A stretch of DNA of 64,000 nucleotides from Trissonchulus latispiculum (lineage: Eukaryota > Nematoda > Enoplea > Enoplida > Ironidae). The notes beneath the pieces were generated by a model, which was not told the origin of the DNA, did not search any database, and worked only from the letters and a program-made list of their open reading frames with translations. Each line of letters begins with the position of its first letter. Position 1 is the first letter of the stretch. The translations under genes and the position numbers were made by a program. This document shows, in pieces, positions 35,800-50,700 of this stretch. The stretch lies in NCBI GenBank assembly GCA_030248195.1, contig JASAND010020705.1:1-64000 (forward strand), in the 5' to 3' direction.

Positions 35800-36657
35800 T
35801 GCACCAACTAACATAGCTACAATTCCCCCTTACTACAGACATGATTTTTGCCAAGTTTCATATGTTCAGCCGTTTACAGTAAGTCTACAGACAGCGTGCT
35901 ATGGTTGTTGCATAGCAGTACAGCACGATAGCAGCACCGCACAGAGCTGCGACTATGCTCATCGTGTTCAGCGACCCCAATAACCCTTATATGCGTTTCA
36001 CTAAATGGCCCAAAACAGCATATTTAGGCCTTTTTTGACTATTTTCTGTGGAGTTGGGACTTAGAAACTTTCCGAAAATGGCTATTTGGCCGGACCAACT
36101 TTCGGCCGGCCGCCAGAACGATCCTGGCCAGATATCAAAAATCGCCCTCGTTAGGACATATAAACCCTTTCGTAGATCCTTATGCAACAAACCACGTCTC
36201 TCTAGCGTCTTCCCTGAGTCCTGTAGCTTTGACAAAAGAATTGTCCATTTTTGGCCATTTTAGCGCCAAGTCCACTTTTGGCCGGCCGTACAGGTGGCCG
36301 GCCGGGCCGGGCAGCGAAAAAATATCAAAAAGGTTCACTTTCGGGGTATATACGTTCAGAAAAACCAAACTTCACCTGCTGAAAATGCCCAGATCGTTCT
36401 AACACTGCGACAGAAAATTGCATTTTTCCAAGCGTGACTTACACGGAAAAAAAACAAACGGACCTAACTTGCCCGGAAGCGAAACTTTTCAAAGTTGGAA
36501 ATTTTGACCAAAACTTTATTGCGACTTGTAGTACTCGTCGTGTAGATTCCAACGATACCAAAATTGTCCAGTTTCGTTGAGTATTTAGCTGGCACGGAGC
36601 TCGAACGGGTGTCCAAGGGCCGCACTGAGCCTTTTACACCCATATTATAGGGGAGCG

Positions 36658-36659
<2 letters not shown>
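35800..36659. other. Non-coding, with isolated GGCCGG clusters
   Basis: GGCCGGCC clusters appear at about 36100-36117 and 36283-36310 between unrelated single-copy sequence, which suggests another decayed member of the GGCCGG family. No exon was recognised. Confidence 0.4.
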
Positions 36660-36724
<65 letters not shown>

Positions 36725-36740
36725 TATATATATATATATA
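36660..36740. repeat. (TA)n microsatellite, left flank of a foldback element
   Basis: About 80 bp of TA with one GATA interruption. With the tract at 38041-38142 it brackets the Tc1-like element. Confidence 0.95.
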
Positions 36741-38502
<1,762 letters not shown>

Positions 38503-38539
38503 TAGGGGGAATTATACATATAGAAGAAAGATAGAAAAG

Positions 38540-38674
38540 GAACATTAGTTTCGTGGCATGCATTAAAACGAGAAAATGTCAAGCTACATTTTGATATAAA
38601 AATGGCTTCATAACGCCAAGTAATGAATGAGTAATAATGGTGCAAACTTTATGTGACCAAAGGGAATCACCACC
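38540..38674. mobile_element. Right-end fragment of the GGTGGTGATTCC TTAA family
   Basis: It ends AAAGGGAATCACCACC followed by TTAA (38675-38678) and matches about 130 bp of the right ends of 26921-27902 and 54799-55246 (TGGCTTCATAAC, AAGTAATGAATGAGTAATA). The left part is missing. Confidence 0.75.
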
Positions 38675-38884
38675 TTAAGCTGTTTCACTACCCACACTTT
38701 TCAGCAAAATCGGTTCAAGAGGGTGGTACCGATTAACGTTGTTAGCCATGTGTTTAGGATGCGTTTGAACTAAAACACATCTGACCTCATGTCAAAATTA
38801 CATGTATAAGCGTACCCCCTGCGAGATATCGGAGGGGGTACCGCTTCCTGTAGAAAATACTAAAGGAACCTGTATTTTTGGCCA

Positions 38885-38932
38885 ACGGCCAATTGGCCAG
38901 CCAAGCCAACCATGAAAATTTTCGGCCAATCC
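38885..38932. repeat. End fragment of the TTGGCC hAT-like family
   Basis: GGCCAACGGCCAATTGGCC, then AAGCCAACCATGAAAATTTT and CCAATCCCAACACTA, match the right end of the element at 42098-42934. Confidence 0.75.
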
Positions 38933-39092
38933 CAACACTAATCTCCCGGCGGGCGACCCTCACAAAAATACGTTATATATAGTTGAAAAATAAGCACTTT
39001 TTTGTAATGGGCATACGCACAATGTCCACGACCAAAAACTAATAGTTAAATTCACTGGCCAGACCAAGCCTTTCGCTAATTGCTTGCAAACC

Positions 39093-39360
39093 TGGGCCGC
39101 GTTTCAAAAGATTCTCCTAAGTGCCCTCCTAGGAGGGTACTTAGGAGGATGTCTGGGAGCTGTCTAGGAGGGAGCTAGGAGACCTCCTAAACCCGTTTCA
39201 AAAGATTTCTCCTAAGTTGGAACTTAGGTGAAAAGTTAGGAGTGGTCGATAGCACTCCTAGCTTAGGAGAATCTTTTGAAACCCGATTCTCCTAAATGAG
39301 CACCTAGGCTGAACTTAGGAGCGCTCCTAGGCTTAGGAGAATCTTTTTGCAACGCGGCCC
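39093..39360. mobile_element. Palindromic miniature element of the CTCCTAGGAG family (copy 2, inverted)
   Basis: The ends GGGCCGCGTTTCAAAAG and TTTTTGCAACGCGGCCC are inverted, and the interior is the reverse order of the copy at 14612-14886. Confidence 0.85.
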
Positions 39361-39634
39361 AGGTTACGACTTTAAGACTTGTGTAATAGTAATGTAATGT
39401 AATAACGGTTTCGACTTTATTGATTTTTTTCATGAAATCTTGGCTGGCAGCGCCATGGATCACTGTCACTATTAGTCTTGTAGTCATGGATTACTAAAGG
39501 TCTGTGTCTCTATCTGGTTCATACTTTCATACTATTGTCTTTTTGTCTCTGAGCCTTGGGGTTCAGAAGCAAAATTTTATTTTGTTCAAAAGTTTAAACT
39601 ACAGAAGACGGCAAGGAATTTAAGGAAAAATTGG

Positions 39635-39981
39635 CAAGAGTACATAATAGCTAAGAGTGTGACAAGCGTCACGCTCTTAGTTATCAGGCTTTGGACATGA
39701 TTTGCACGATAACGGCTGACCCCCTACACACATTAGACCCATCACTTCAAAGAAATTTGCACGCTATACCTACGTTCTAAAGCTCAGAAACACAACTAGT
39801 CAGTTGGTTCAATGTGCGTCTGTCTGTTGTGAGTCTTAGAACACAAACATAGCGTGCAAATTTCTTTGAAGTGATGGGTCAAATTTGTGTAGGGGGTAAG
39901 CCGTTATCGTGTAGATCATGTTCAAAGCCTAATAACTAAGAGCATGACGCTTGTCACACTCTTAGTTATTATGTACTCTTG
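39635..39981. mobile_element. Hairpin element, CAAGAGTACATAATA family (intact)
   Basis: The ends CAAGAGTACATAATAGC and TTATTATGTACTCTTG are inverted. The two halves pair through GTGTGACAAGCGTCA, GATAACGGCTGACCC and CATCACTTCAAAGAAATTTGC. It is 347 bp long and non-coding. Confidence 0.88.
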
Positions 39982-40579
39982 ATAATAGATAAGAGTGTGA
40001 CAGCTGACAGGCTCTATGTTATCAGCTCTCGAGCCATGCTCTGCACGCTAAGCTAACGGCCCCCCCAATTGCGGATCTAGTGGACCCCCCGCAAATCAGT
40101 ACCCAGTAAGCAAATGCGTATGCTCACTCTTTTCTATAGGAAGGCACCCCCTACACGGTTTCCCACCCTCACACACCTTAGCCAAAAAAATTCCAATTTT
40201 AACGAATTTTGGTCAGAAATTTACCGGCTTCCCCGAATTTTGGAGCACCTTTTAGCAAATGCGTATGCTCACTCTTTTCTATAGGAAGGCACCCCGCCCC
40301 CGAAAATGTGATCTATCATTCGAACCCCCCCCCCCCCCACAAAACAGACCCATCACTTTTTCAGCAGACGAATGATAGGTCACATTTGCGGGGGGGTACC
40401 TTCCTATAGAAAAGAGTGAGCATACGCAATTGCGTACTGGGTGCTGATTTGCGGGGGGGGGGGTCCACTAGGTACGCAATTGGCGGGGGTGGGTCGGCCG
40501 TTAGCGTGCAGAGCATGGCTCGAGAGCTGATAACATAGAGCCTGCCAGCTGTCTGTCACACTCTTATCTATTATGTACT
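39982..40579. mobile_element. Hairpin element, CAAGAGTACATAATA family (larger variant)
   Basis: It abuts the previous copy. The halves pair through AAGAGTGTGACAGCTGACAG, ACGGCCCCCCCAATTGCGGA and ATGCGTATGCTCACTC. A short internal duplication repeats GCGTATGCTCACTCTTTTCT near 40110 and 40260, flanking a TTTCCCACCCTCACACACC block. Confidence 0.75.
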
Positions 40580-40679
40580 CTTAAAATTGGTAGCTAAAAA
40601 TTCGTCTATCTGGGATAGAGAAATATTTATAGTGGTTTTATGGCTTCCCCACGTACCAAGTAAAAATAATGTGTGCATA

Positions 40680-41090
40680 AGCATCCCGGTTTCCCACCCT
40701 CACACACCTTAGCCAAAAAAATTCCAATTTTAACGAATTTTGGTCAGAAATTTACCGGCTTCCCCGAATTTTGGAGCACCTTTTAGCTTAGTTACAACAG
40801 TATGTGAAGAAAAGGCAAATTTAAAGCAACTTTGTGATTTTAACCACTTTAGGTCTCCTTTTTTACCTTACCTCCTACACCCAGTAGTGGAGGGAGTGTC
40901 ACACCTAGAAAGTTAATACCGGCTTCCCCGAATTTTGGAGCACTTTTTAGCTTAGTTGCAACAGTAAGTGAAACAAAGGCAAATTTGAAGCAATTTTTGT
41001 GATTTTAACCACTTTGGGTGTCCCTTTTGACCTTTCCTCCTACTCCCAGTAGTGGGGGTAGTGGTAGGTCACACCTCACTCCCCACTTTT
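40680..41090. repeat. Direct repeats of a TACCGGCTTCCCCGAATTTT block
   Basis: The block with TTTCCCACCCTCACACACC and TACCGGCTTCCCCGAATTTT occurs at about 40158-40258, 40688-40790 and, in part, 40917-40960. The last two continue into a shared stretch (AAGGCAAATTTRAAGCAA, TTGTGATTTTAACCACTT). Confidence 0.7.
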
Positions 41091-41703
41091 TCGCACAAGG
41101 TAAGTAAACACAGATCAGCTACTGTTTTTGGCCTCAGCCATTTAGCCATAATGAACGCTATGCTATAGGGCTGCCAAAATCTACAAAGGGAACGAGCATT
41201 TTTTGTCTTTATTGACAGCACGATTTACAGAGTTAAGTATCCACAAATAATGAACTTTCAACTTTCATTCTGTTGCTCAAGATCACCGGTGATCAATGAA
41301 GGTAGCGGCACCAAAAATTCAGAAGAAATCATTTTCTTGCTAAAAGGATCAAAATCATTATTAAAAGCTAATCACGGGAAACATCATCACAGGAGATCAC
41401 ACGTAAAAAACTGATATGGAATAAGCAATTATAGCGGTGCCGATAGTCTACTTCTTTAATCGCTGTCGTCTTATTGTCATCAGTATCACCTTAACTGTAC
41501 CGGACAGTGAAGACAGGACAGGACTGTAAAGAAGCATCAATAATGTTAGCAGTTAGCTTAGCACAAAACTGCGTTCAATAAGAGTATCAACGCTCAATAT
41601 AATACGTGGTGTTGTTTAGTTACAGTTTCGAAAAAATACTTTTGAAACTAATGTTATTGACAACTTAATTCTACCCAAGTTTCCACAGCATTTTAAAATT
41701 TTA

Positions 41704-44700
41704 CTATTTTAGTTTTACCACGTGATCCTGATCAGCAGAGATGAATTCATTCAGGGCATTACAAACACGTTTGGAAATTTCGTTCGGTATCAGATCTTTT
41801 CCGCCAATAATAATAGGAGCACCTGATCTCAACTGACCTGCTGCCTAAAATCGGAGAATTACATATTAGTTCTGCCAAGAGTACATAATAACTAAGAGTG
41901 TGACAAGCGTCATGCTCTTAGTTATTAGGCTTGGGACATGATCTGCACGATAACGGCTGACCCCCCTACACAAATTAGACCCATCACTTCAAAGAAATTT
42001 GCACGCTATACCTACGTTCTAAAGCTCAAAAACAGAGCTAGTCAATTGGTTCAATGTGCGTCTGTTGCGAGCTTTAGAACACATAGCTTGCTAATTTTAG
42101 TGTTGTGCATTGGCCGGTGCGGCCAGTGGCTGGTCAATGGCCGGCCAAGCCATTGGCCGTTGGCCGAGAAAATCTCGGCCAGTTGGCTTGGCCGGCCATT
42201 GGCCGTTGGCCGGCCAACGGCCAATGGCCAACGGCCAACGGCCAACTGGCTGGCCGTTGGCAGTTGGCTGGCCAATGGCCGAGTGCTGGCCAAGCTCAAA
42301 TTTACTGATCTTGTGCGTTAACTGAGTTGAAAAATTTAATTTTGCTGCATAATATCGTAAACATGTTTCTGTATGAACGTTACATTAGATACAGTACTAC
42401 AGATTTTCACTTAGATGTTGACAATTTATATCGTTATTAGCGTTATTTTACGATTAAATTTGCTAATTGCATGCAAATTTTAAGTGTGCTAACAACGTAG
42501 TTTTTAAATTTGTCTGGCGGTGAACGTCTCATCACTTTATTGCGGCCCTCCAGCAAAATTAGAACAGAGTTATCGCGGGTTGGAGCTAAATGTTTGGAAA
42601 AACTATTTTACAAATATTGTAAATTGTAAATTGTACTATTGAAATAAAGTTTAATTAAGTTGACGCCTAATTAAGCATGGTAGACGAATAAAAATAGTAA
42701 ATTCCAGCTCGCCAACGTTGACAAATAGCTAAAGAACGGCCAAGAAACAGCCAACGGCCAACGAGCGGCCAACGGCTAACCAGTTGGCCGTTGGCCATTG
42801 GCTGTTGGCCGGCCAACGGCCATTGGCTGGCCATCGGCCAACGGCCAACGGCCAGCCAATTGGCCGGCCAACTTCAAACTCCGGCCAAGTCAAGCCAAGC
42901 CAACCATGGAAATTTTCGGCCAATCCCAACACTAGCTAATTTCTTTGAAGTGATGGGTTTAATTTGTGTAGGAGGTCAGCCGTTATCGTGCAGATCATGT
43001 CCCAATCCTAATAACTCAAAGCATGACGCTTGTCACACTCTTACTTATTATGTACTCTTGGTTTTACTAACCCATTAGCAAAACATCATGAAAACTACGT
43101 ATATTCGAAATACCACAAAATTGTAACGAATCTTTTAAGCATGGACACGAATATCGACTAATTCTCGAATACCACGAATGTTTAAACAGTTGGTTACTAT
43201 TAGCGAACAGTTAACGAAAAATTCGATGACATATTCTAATTATTCGCACGAATATTCTAATTATTCGTTCATTTCTAAGTAAGTATTTAATATTCTGACA
43301 AAGTTTCAGACTTTTTGCTACATTAAAATTAAAACTGAACCCACAAAGAACAAATATGTTGCATGTATTAAACTTGCCGAATTTGACTTGTACTAAACTC
43401 CAATCGTTTTGTCCTAAAACGTTTATACATGCACTGCACACTCGACTTACATCATGGAGACTTCTTATCTACAACAGCTTAAAAACTATAAAAACAGCTG
43501 AATTTTCATTTGCCTTTTTAAACTTCTTAAAGTTTTGAAGAGATCCTTTACAGTTTAATTCAGCGGCTGGCGGAGGTTGTTGTTGTCGTAATAAACAAGC
43601 AAGGAAATTAGAGGAATCCTAAAATAAAGTTATATGTATAAACTATATTTTAAATAACAAAGTACGTAGCAAAAGCTTTTCAATCAAACATGCATTTTCT
43701 CGCTGAATTTCTCATTAAAAGCAGACAACCGGAATTCTTAAAACTAACAAACTGCCCTTTATTCGAATACCTTGGTATTGTTTAGAATTGAGCTTTCTTC
43801 CGCGTGTGGCATATTATCCGATTTGGTTAGCCACGTGGAACTGGCAACCGCATAGGAACAGGAAGCATTCGCGTCGACTGGCATGCTACAGGATTGAGGC
43901 AAAACGACAGTTGCAGGCTCTGACGGTTCACAAGGAATTGGAGACTCAGGAACAACGTCGTCACTGCAGTGCAAAAATTGACGGATACGTAAAAATAACT
44001 TTTAAACCAACTAAAATTTACAAGAATAGCAAATAATCAACCTTCAAGGCCAAATTGAATGCCAGACAAACGTGAACAAAAAACTTGACCCCTTCTGCTT
44101 TAGACAAAGAAAGACACGAATTCTATGCTTTCTGCAATCCGTCTTTAATTAAGAACGACATTATACTTCATGCTAAAAACCTGGCTGGTTTCTATTCCTT
44201 CAAAAAAGTGTCCAAAATTGTTGCAAAAGTTGTCAAAACAAAAACATACATACCCACCCGATGTCAAAATCTACATTTTTATCCTGAGCCACAAGAACAC
44301 TGGAAAGTCTGCTGGTTTCGTTTGATCGAACACGCTAAAACGAGAAAAGCAATAAGAAATTTAAGTTATTAAGATTATTGAACCAGCCGAAAATAAAAGA
44401 ATAGATGACAGTGAAAATAAAAACATAATGCTTCACCGTGGGATCCAAGCGAGACTCAAAACCAGATGGTCTTCTACTGAAGACACAAACTCTCTGAGTT
44501 TTGACTTGACTGACTGATCTACAGGAACTAAAATGAATTGGCCTCAAATCGAGGTTCGAATCCAACGTGTCGTGTAGAGCATTCATAGCACAAGTGCACT
44601 GTATATACACGGCAATTTATTCTTTTCAAGAATGGTAAAATAGAAATATTTCATGTCCATGTCTACCTTTTTGTCCACTTGGGCTGAAACCAATTTTCTT

Positions 44701-47700
44701 TTCCTGGCTGATCTAAAAAGTTATAATTTCAGAAGGTAATGTTAGGATAGGAAGTTTAAACAGTTCCCGAATTCGGATAACCAAACAAATCCGACCAATA
44801 AGACAACAACAAGCGGGCTCGGCTGGTAATTTGCAAAAGATTTAAGAATGACCATAGCCAGCCCTTACTGTGGCGCTTTTGTATGCATGTTTTGTAAGAA
44901 TGTAAGAATACGTACTTCTCTTCAACGACCCCTTCGTAGGTGTCTGGAACGAATAAACCACCACTGGCAGAAGCATTCACAGTCTGGGCGTCATATGTCT
45001 CCATAAATGATTTCTCTGAGATCACGGTCACTGAAATTAGATTATAGAAGAAAAAATGAAATGAACCACAAAATATTACCTATACGGAAATGAATAGGTT
45101 TTAATTTGAATCCATTTAAGATACTAGATTACGTATCAGATATTAAAATATCAGTAATTAATAATAAGTTTGTTCCTGACATTTATGACAAAAGAGATAT
45201 TTTAATTTTACATCTATAAGGTTTCCTAGTTATGAAAGCAACATTAGCCTTAGTTGTAAACATAATGCGGTTTACAACGAGTTTGCTAGATATGCTGCGA
45301 TAATATCAACTAAGTACGGATTTGTTAATGCATGTGTCAAATTTGTTAGAATGATTAAATCTAAAGATTACCCTATTAATATTGTATTTGCACTTCTGCA
45401 AAAATGCATTAGGAATAAGGAATTAAATATAATTGTTTAATTGATGAAATCTTTTCTGAAATTAGTGATAATGTCATGTAATTACATCTTTGTATATTAT
45501 CCAATGCTTAATGTTTGATATATAAGTATAGCACTTTGTGTAATCATCCATGTGTAACCACACGTATGAATGGAAGACCACAGGGCAGAAACGTTTTTCT
45601 ATAACTTTCATGGGGGAATTAAAAGTACAAAATCTGCAATAGGTGAAGGGTACGCCACTGATTACGCCCGCCCTCACCTATATCAGTCTGGCAGAGTGGT
45701 CAGCAAATGATTTTCACTACTAACCGAACATAATGTAAAGGTAAAGGTAAAGATAACCCCCGGAGAATTCTCCTACCCTTGTCAGGGTCTAGGGTGCCGG
45801 TGCTCATCCCCGGATACACAGCCCTTGAGCCAGGAGTGTCACCTCGAGTGATGACTACAACCGTGGAGGAGGGGCCAGCTCCTCAAGGCAGACGCCCTAC
45901 ACGGTCTCCTGTTACCTTCCCACATAAGTGGTACCCATTTACCGACCAACTAAGGATGGATAGCTGGGTTGGGTAGAGCCCACGGCGAACCGATATGTGC
46001 TTAGTCCCTTGCTCAAGAGGATTTGTGAAAGCCTTGTGGCAGCGGGGATTCGAACCTCGGACTATCAGATCCAAAGTCGAACGCCTTAACCACTCGGCCG
46101 GCACGGCACGAACATAATGTATGTATATACATGTAAGCTGAAATTCCCATGTAAACCTAAATGAAATTCTCATGTTACCCCCCTCTTATACGTTTAAATA
46201 TTTGTCATATTTGTACATCTTAACTCTACTACAGTATATGCAATGTGTTAATTGTACTTTTATGTTCTAGCGAAACATCATGTTTTTGATCAGTCAGCGC
46301 GTAATTCTTAGCTTGGTTATCCTGTTGATTAATCCCAGTGGAACTGCTAATCAGTCGAATCCGAACGAACCTGATCCCAACGACCAATCGAATCGCCTAG
46401 GACCGGATCCCTCCACTACGGTTCTTGCTTCACCTGTGATCCCTAGCCAGTACGGTAGGCAAAACCAGGGATTTTTTTCAAAATCGGACCTGTGTAAATC
46501 TTGTGCAAATTTAAATTTCAGTGTGTATTTTTGCTTGAAGCTGTGTAAAATCTAAAAACGTTGCTTTTCAGATATAATACGAAATAAAATAAATTTAAAC
46601 GTTATAATCATTCAAGTCAACGTTTTGCTAGCTGCACTTGTGTAACGTCCCGGAAGAATCCAACGGGGGGTCCGGGGGCGGAGCCCCCCAGACGCTGAGG
46701 AAATTTTGTAAATTGTAATAAAATTCACAATGGAAAAGTCTAGAAAGATTAATCAGTTAAATGTCAAAACTAGGATTGGACAAATTCTAATGTCTGGAAA
46801 ACGTCTCCTACAGAAACGATTTCTTTATTTTTCCAACTTTTTGGAATACTTTTTCTCTCAAACATGTTGGTTACGTACTAAAAGGTTTGACGCTTTAATT
46901 GCTGCTGGGGATGGATCCAGTATGGACAGAAAACACCAATTCTACAATAGATACCTAGAATAGCGGGGGGTCTGGGGGGCGCAGCCCCCCAGACATTTAG
47001 AAATTTTTTAAAATTTTCGACAAAACCGTGTTGAAAAGTTGCATTCCTTTAGCTTTCGTTTTGAATATTTATTGTGCTAGGCTAGACAGCAACTGTGGTT
47101 CAGATTGCTTTTTATGATAAAAGATATATATGTAGAAGAAACGATATTGAATCGTATCTACTTGCTATATATACTATACCATCTTACGAATATTTGCACG
47201 CTGTACGTAAATATATAATACGCAACTGCATAAGCAGAAGCATTTGCAGGAACAATAGAACACCTATAATCATGTAGTAATGCAGAAAACCATTGTAAAT
47301 GATTGGAAAGAGGCGGGGTCTGGGGGCGGGGTGTAGTCTCACCCAGGCACAAGTCTCACTGAGGCACAATTAGTCTCACTCAGGCACAGTGAGTCTCACC
47401 CAGGCACAAGTCTCGCTGAGGCACAAAAGTCTCACCCAGGCACAAAACGGTCTCACTGAGGCACACAGTAGTCTCACTGAGGCACAATTATTTCAAAAAC
47501 CAAGTGTACATAGATTCTGACATTAATTTGATACCAAGCAAGATTAATGTAATAATGCAAAAATGTAATATTTGCGTTTAAACTAAACTAATTAATCGGA
47601 AAGAATTTGTTTGTTATTTAAGTTCACAAACAATTAAGAAGTTTGTAGGTTATAACAACAAGAGATAAGACAAAAGCGACAGGTGTACTCTTTGTTCTTA

Positions 47701-50700
47701 TACATTCTAAAACCATATATATTTTTTGTTTTTGAGAAAATTTAAACAACCTTCTGAAACGTCTTTTTTCCAAACCACAGAAACAAGAAACAAGGAAAAG
47801 GTTTCCGATTCTAAATTCCTACTTTAATTCAAATTTGTGTTCACATCCATTTAGACTTCAGATTCCAATACATTCCTTGTGAATCAGAAAACTTGTCTAA
47901 TTATATGTAGCAATATATATCAAACAGTTGCCATCTAACAAAAGCCAAGCTAATTAAATTAGGTCTTCCTACGACGCAGCAAAATGTACCGCTAAATCAG
48001 CACAAACAATACAATTTAATCCCTGCATTTTTTGGTCAGACTTTGGCTGTCTTGTCTAATCGCTTTGGTATCTTACCGAAAGAAACTACATCTTATTGTG
48101 AAAATAAAACTGTTAATCTATTGCCAAAAGTATTTTGTTTAGTAGTTTCCAAAGGTTCCAGTTTTGTGTTAATTTTATATATTTCAAGTTCATGCTTAAT
48201 TTAAAACTTAAAATTCTCTTCTTAATCCTTTAATGACAGAAAGTTGTAACCTTTAGCCATTAATATGGTTTCGAAAATCACTCGAAAAATCACATTTTCT
48301 CAAGTCTTCGAAATTTTTGAAAAATTAAAAATAATAATTAAAACTGCAGCAACAAACGACAGCTCTCTCGTAATTAAAACTTCACAAATTTACTTTTCCA
48401 GAAGTGTTAGGAAACAATACTACACATACCTCTTTAACAAAAAACCATCCAACCAAGCAACCATTGGAAAGTTCGTCGGTTTAGATTTTGTTTACTCATT
48501 TACCATGATAATGGAAATCACCATGCTTCAACTCACCGTCAGTAGTATCCGAATGAGGATTGCAATATTTCTCCACAGACGCAAAAAGAATAGCCAGACT
48601 GATCTCCGTTTCGCCAATTAATCTTCGTTTATTTCTAGACAAAAGAAGAAATATTTATAGAAGACCACAATTAAAAGTGCAGAATTGTGTCACCGTCGTC
48701 GTTCGACACTAGCGGCCTGTGAAGCGTATCCACAGTATGGTGGGGGCCTTCACCTCCATGACAAGCACTAGCGCACGTTTTCGCAGGGGACCACACAGGA
48801 AGACGTGAAGTAGGGCGATTACAAGCTCCATCTGCTTAGCAGCCTAGTTTAAGCAGAATGTATTCAGGGCTCTGTCATGATTGGTCGTACAACTAGAAAA
48901 GGGAAACATCCATCATGCTCCGCAAAATTGAAAACAATTTAGCGCCGTTGATCAGACATAAATGACAAGAGACACCTCAGGATCTCCATTTGAAGACACA
49001 TTTGGATTTCTCACGCAGGTTGCTCCATCTACCCCTGGCTTCTAATACAGTATAAATGAAATAGTGCACTTTTGCCATAACTGTTTACGCAAAAATTAGG
49101 TTATGCCAAATCCTCACCTGGGCAGAAGAGCCAAGGCCTCTTGATAAATACTGGCTACTCCTAAATCTGGCGTATCATCAACCATTACTACCAAACTCTG
49201 CTTCTGAAGCAATTCTGATCTGATCTTTGGATGAGGAGCCACCAATTTCGTTGTCCCTCCTGCCATCCTAATGACACGTTCAAATTTGGATCGCTGAAAC
49301 AACACAAACACGATTTCAAAAATACACTGAAGAGTATGTACAGATTGTGTTGTTTAGTTAGCAGGCAAATATTATTCAATACAAAATACATTCCACTAGG
49401 ATGCCAAAACGTAGAAGTATACCTGACCCTCGGCGAAGAAGCAGAACATCTTATTTCGAAAAACAGTCTGACGTTCACATTGTGGACTTAGATCGGCGGA
49501 AGCAGTATCAATATTTGGTTCTTTCAGTGGAGGACAATAGCTATAATCATCACACGAGGAAGAAAAGGAGTGACGCATACGAAGAAACACAAGACAGATC
49601 TTAATAATGCGTGCGGTTGCATACAAACAGAACCACGCCGAATTTAAAAATGTTAAGCGAGAACACTAGTGTTAGCAAATTTTGCAGACTACATCCTTCA
49701 ATGATGATTTCGATAGATGTTACGAGGTACTGTTTTCTCTCTCCATGAGCTAGAAAGGGCTCATCAAAACTTGCCAGTTTTATAATCTTGAAAACGAATA
49801 ACTCTAGCTTCAATTTCGAATAGTACTATGTTTTGTTTTGGTAAACAGGTCCGTGTAAAAATAAGCTAAATCCGTGACTGCAGGGCTGTTGCGCGGCCTT
49901 CCTCAGAAAAAAGGAATAAAAAAAGGAATTTTGAAACAGGAAAAAAGGAAAAAAAAGGAATTTTCCCGATGAAAACTTGCAAAAATAAAAAACTTTAAAG
50001 GCTATATATTTTCTTGCTACTACGCTAACGCATTATATAATATTATTTTTGCTTTAAAAATTTATTCTGATCGGATAGATTCGACGAAGCCGAGCGATTT
50101 TTTTACATTGACATCTGAAAATGACTCCTGAAATCTGTACTGCGGCCTGTAAACTTTTATGCATACTACAATACACAGACTTATCAGGGACTAGACAGTG
50201 GTGGACTTTGTAGATTGATGTTATGATAAGTTGGAATTTAGAAAAAGCGCTGGAAAATGTTAAATGTTCGAAAATTCCAAAATTTTTTGAGAAAAAATGA
50301 GGGGGGGGGGGTGGGGCGGGGGACCCGCCCCCGAAATTAACCTCCCCCCCGAAATCGCCCTGCCCCCCGGGATTTTATATAGTCTTCCCCGTTAATGAGG
50401 TCTACATTTTTTCCAAAAATGGTCAAATTTTAAAAAATTTTCCGGCGAGAACGTTTTGTGTTTTACCATGCAAAATACGCCAAAAGAATACGATTTTTTG
50501 GCTCATTTTTGCAAAAAATCCCCCCCCCCCGGGGAAGCCCCCCCCGGAAAAATCCCTAAAAAATACCCTGACTGCCGAGGCCGGGGCTTGGAAACTAAGG
50601 GTCTAAATTAAAAATTTTCAAAAAATCTTAAGAATTTTGCAATTCCTAGCACACCGATGTTACTGTTAATTAACGACAAAATTAAATAGAACCCGGTTCA

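Noticed and set aside
35277..35814. Arg/Pro/Gly-rich ORFs, and the similar ones at 42051-42325 and 42729-43078
   Set aside because: They cover GGCC word arrays of hAT-like elements; all frames are open because of composition.
41440..41540. Possible extra NBN or CRAL-TRIO exon with acceptor TTTACAG
   Set aside because: Frames stop quickly and show neither the acidic nibrin tail nor CRAL-TRIO N-terminal helices.
45883..46173. 96-codon ORF containing VPAEWLRRSTLDLIVRGSNP
   Set aside because: It is the translation of a tRNA-derived SINE head.
47335..47490. CRISPR-like array
   Set aside because: Units are imperfect, without unique spacers of constant length, and the genome is eukaryotic.
48265..48621. 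118-codon plus-strand ORF
   Set aside because: It lies over and antisense to an NBN exon (48537-48634), is AT-rich and has no domain.
48720..48850. Minus-strand open segment considered as an NBN exon
   Set aside because: No acceptor gives the needed phase without a stop, and the exon at 48537-48634 already joins its neighbours perfectly.
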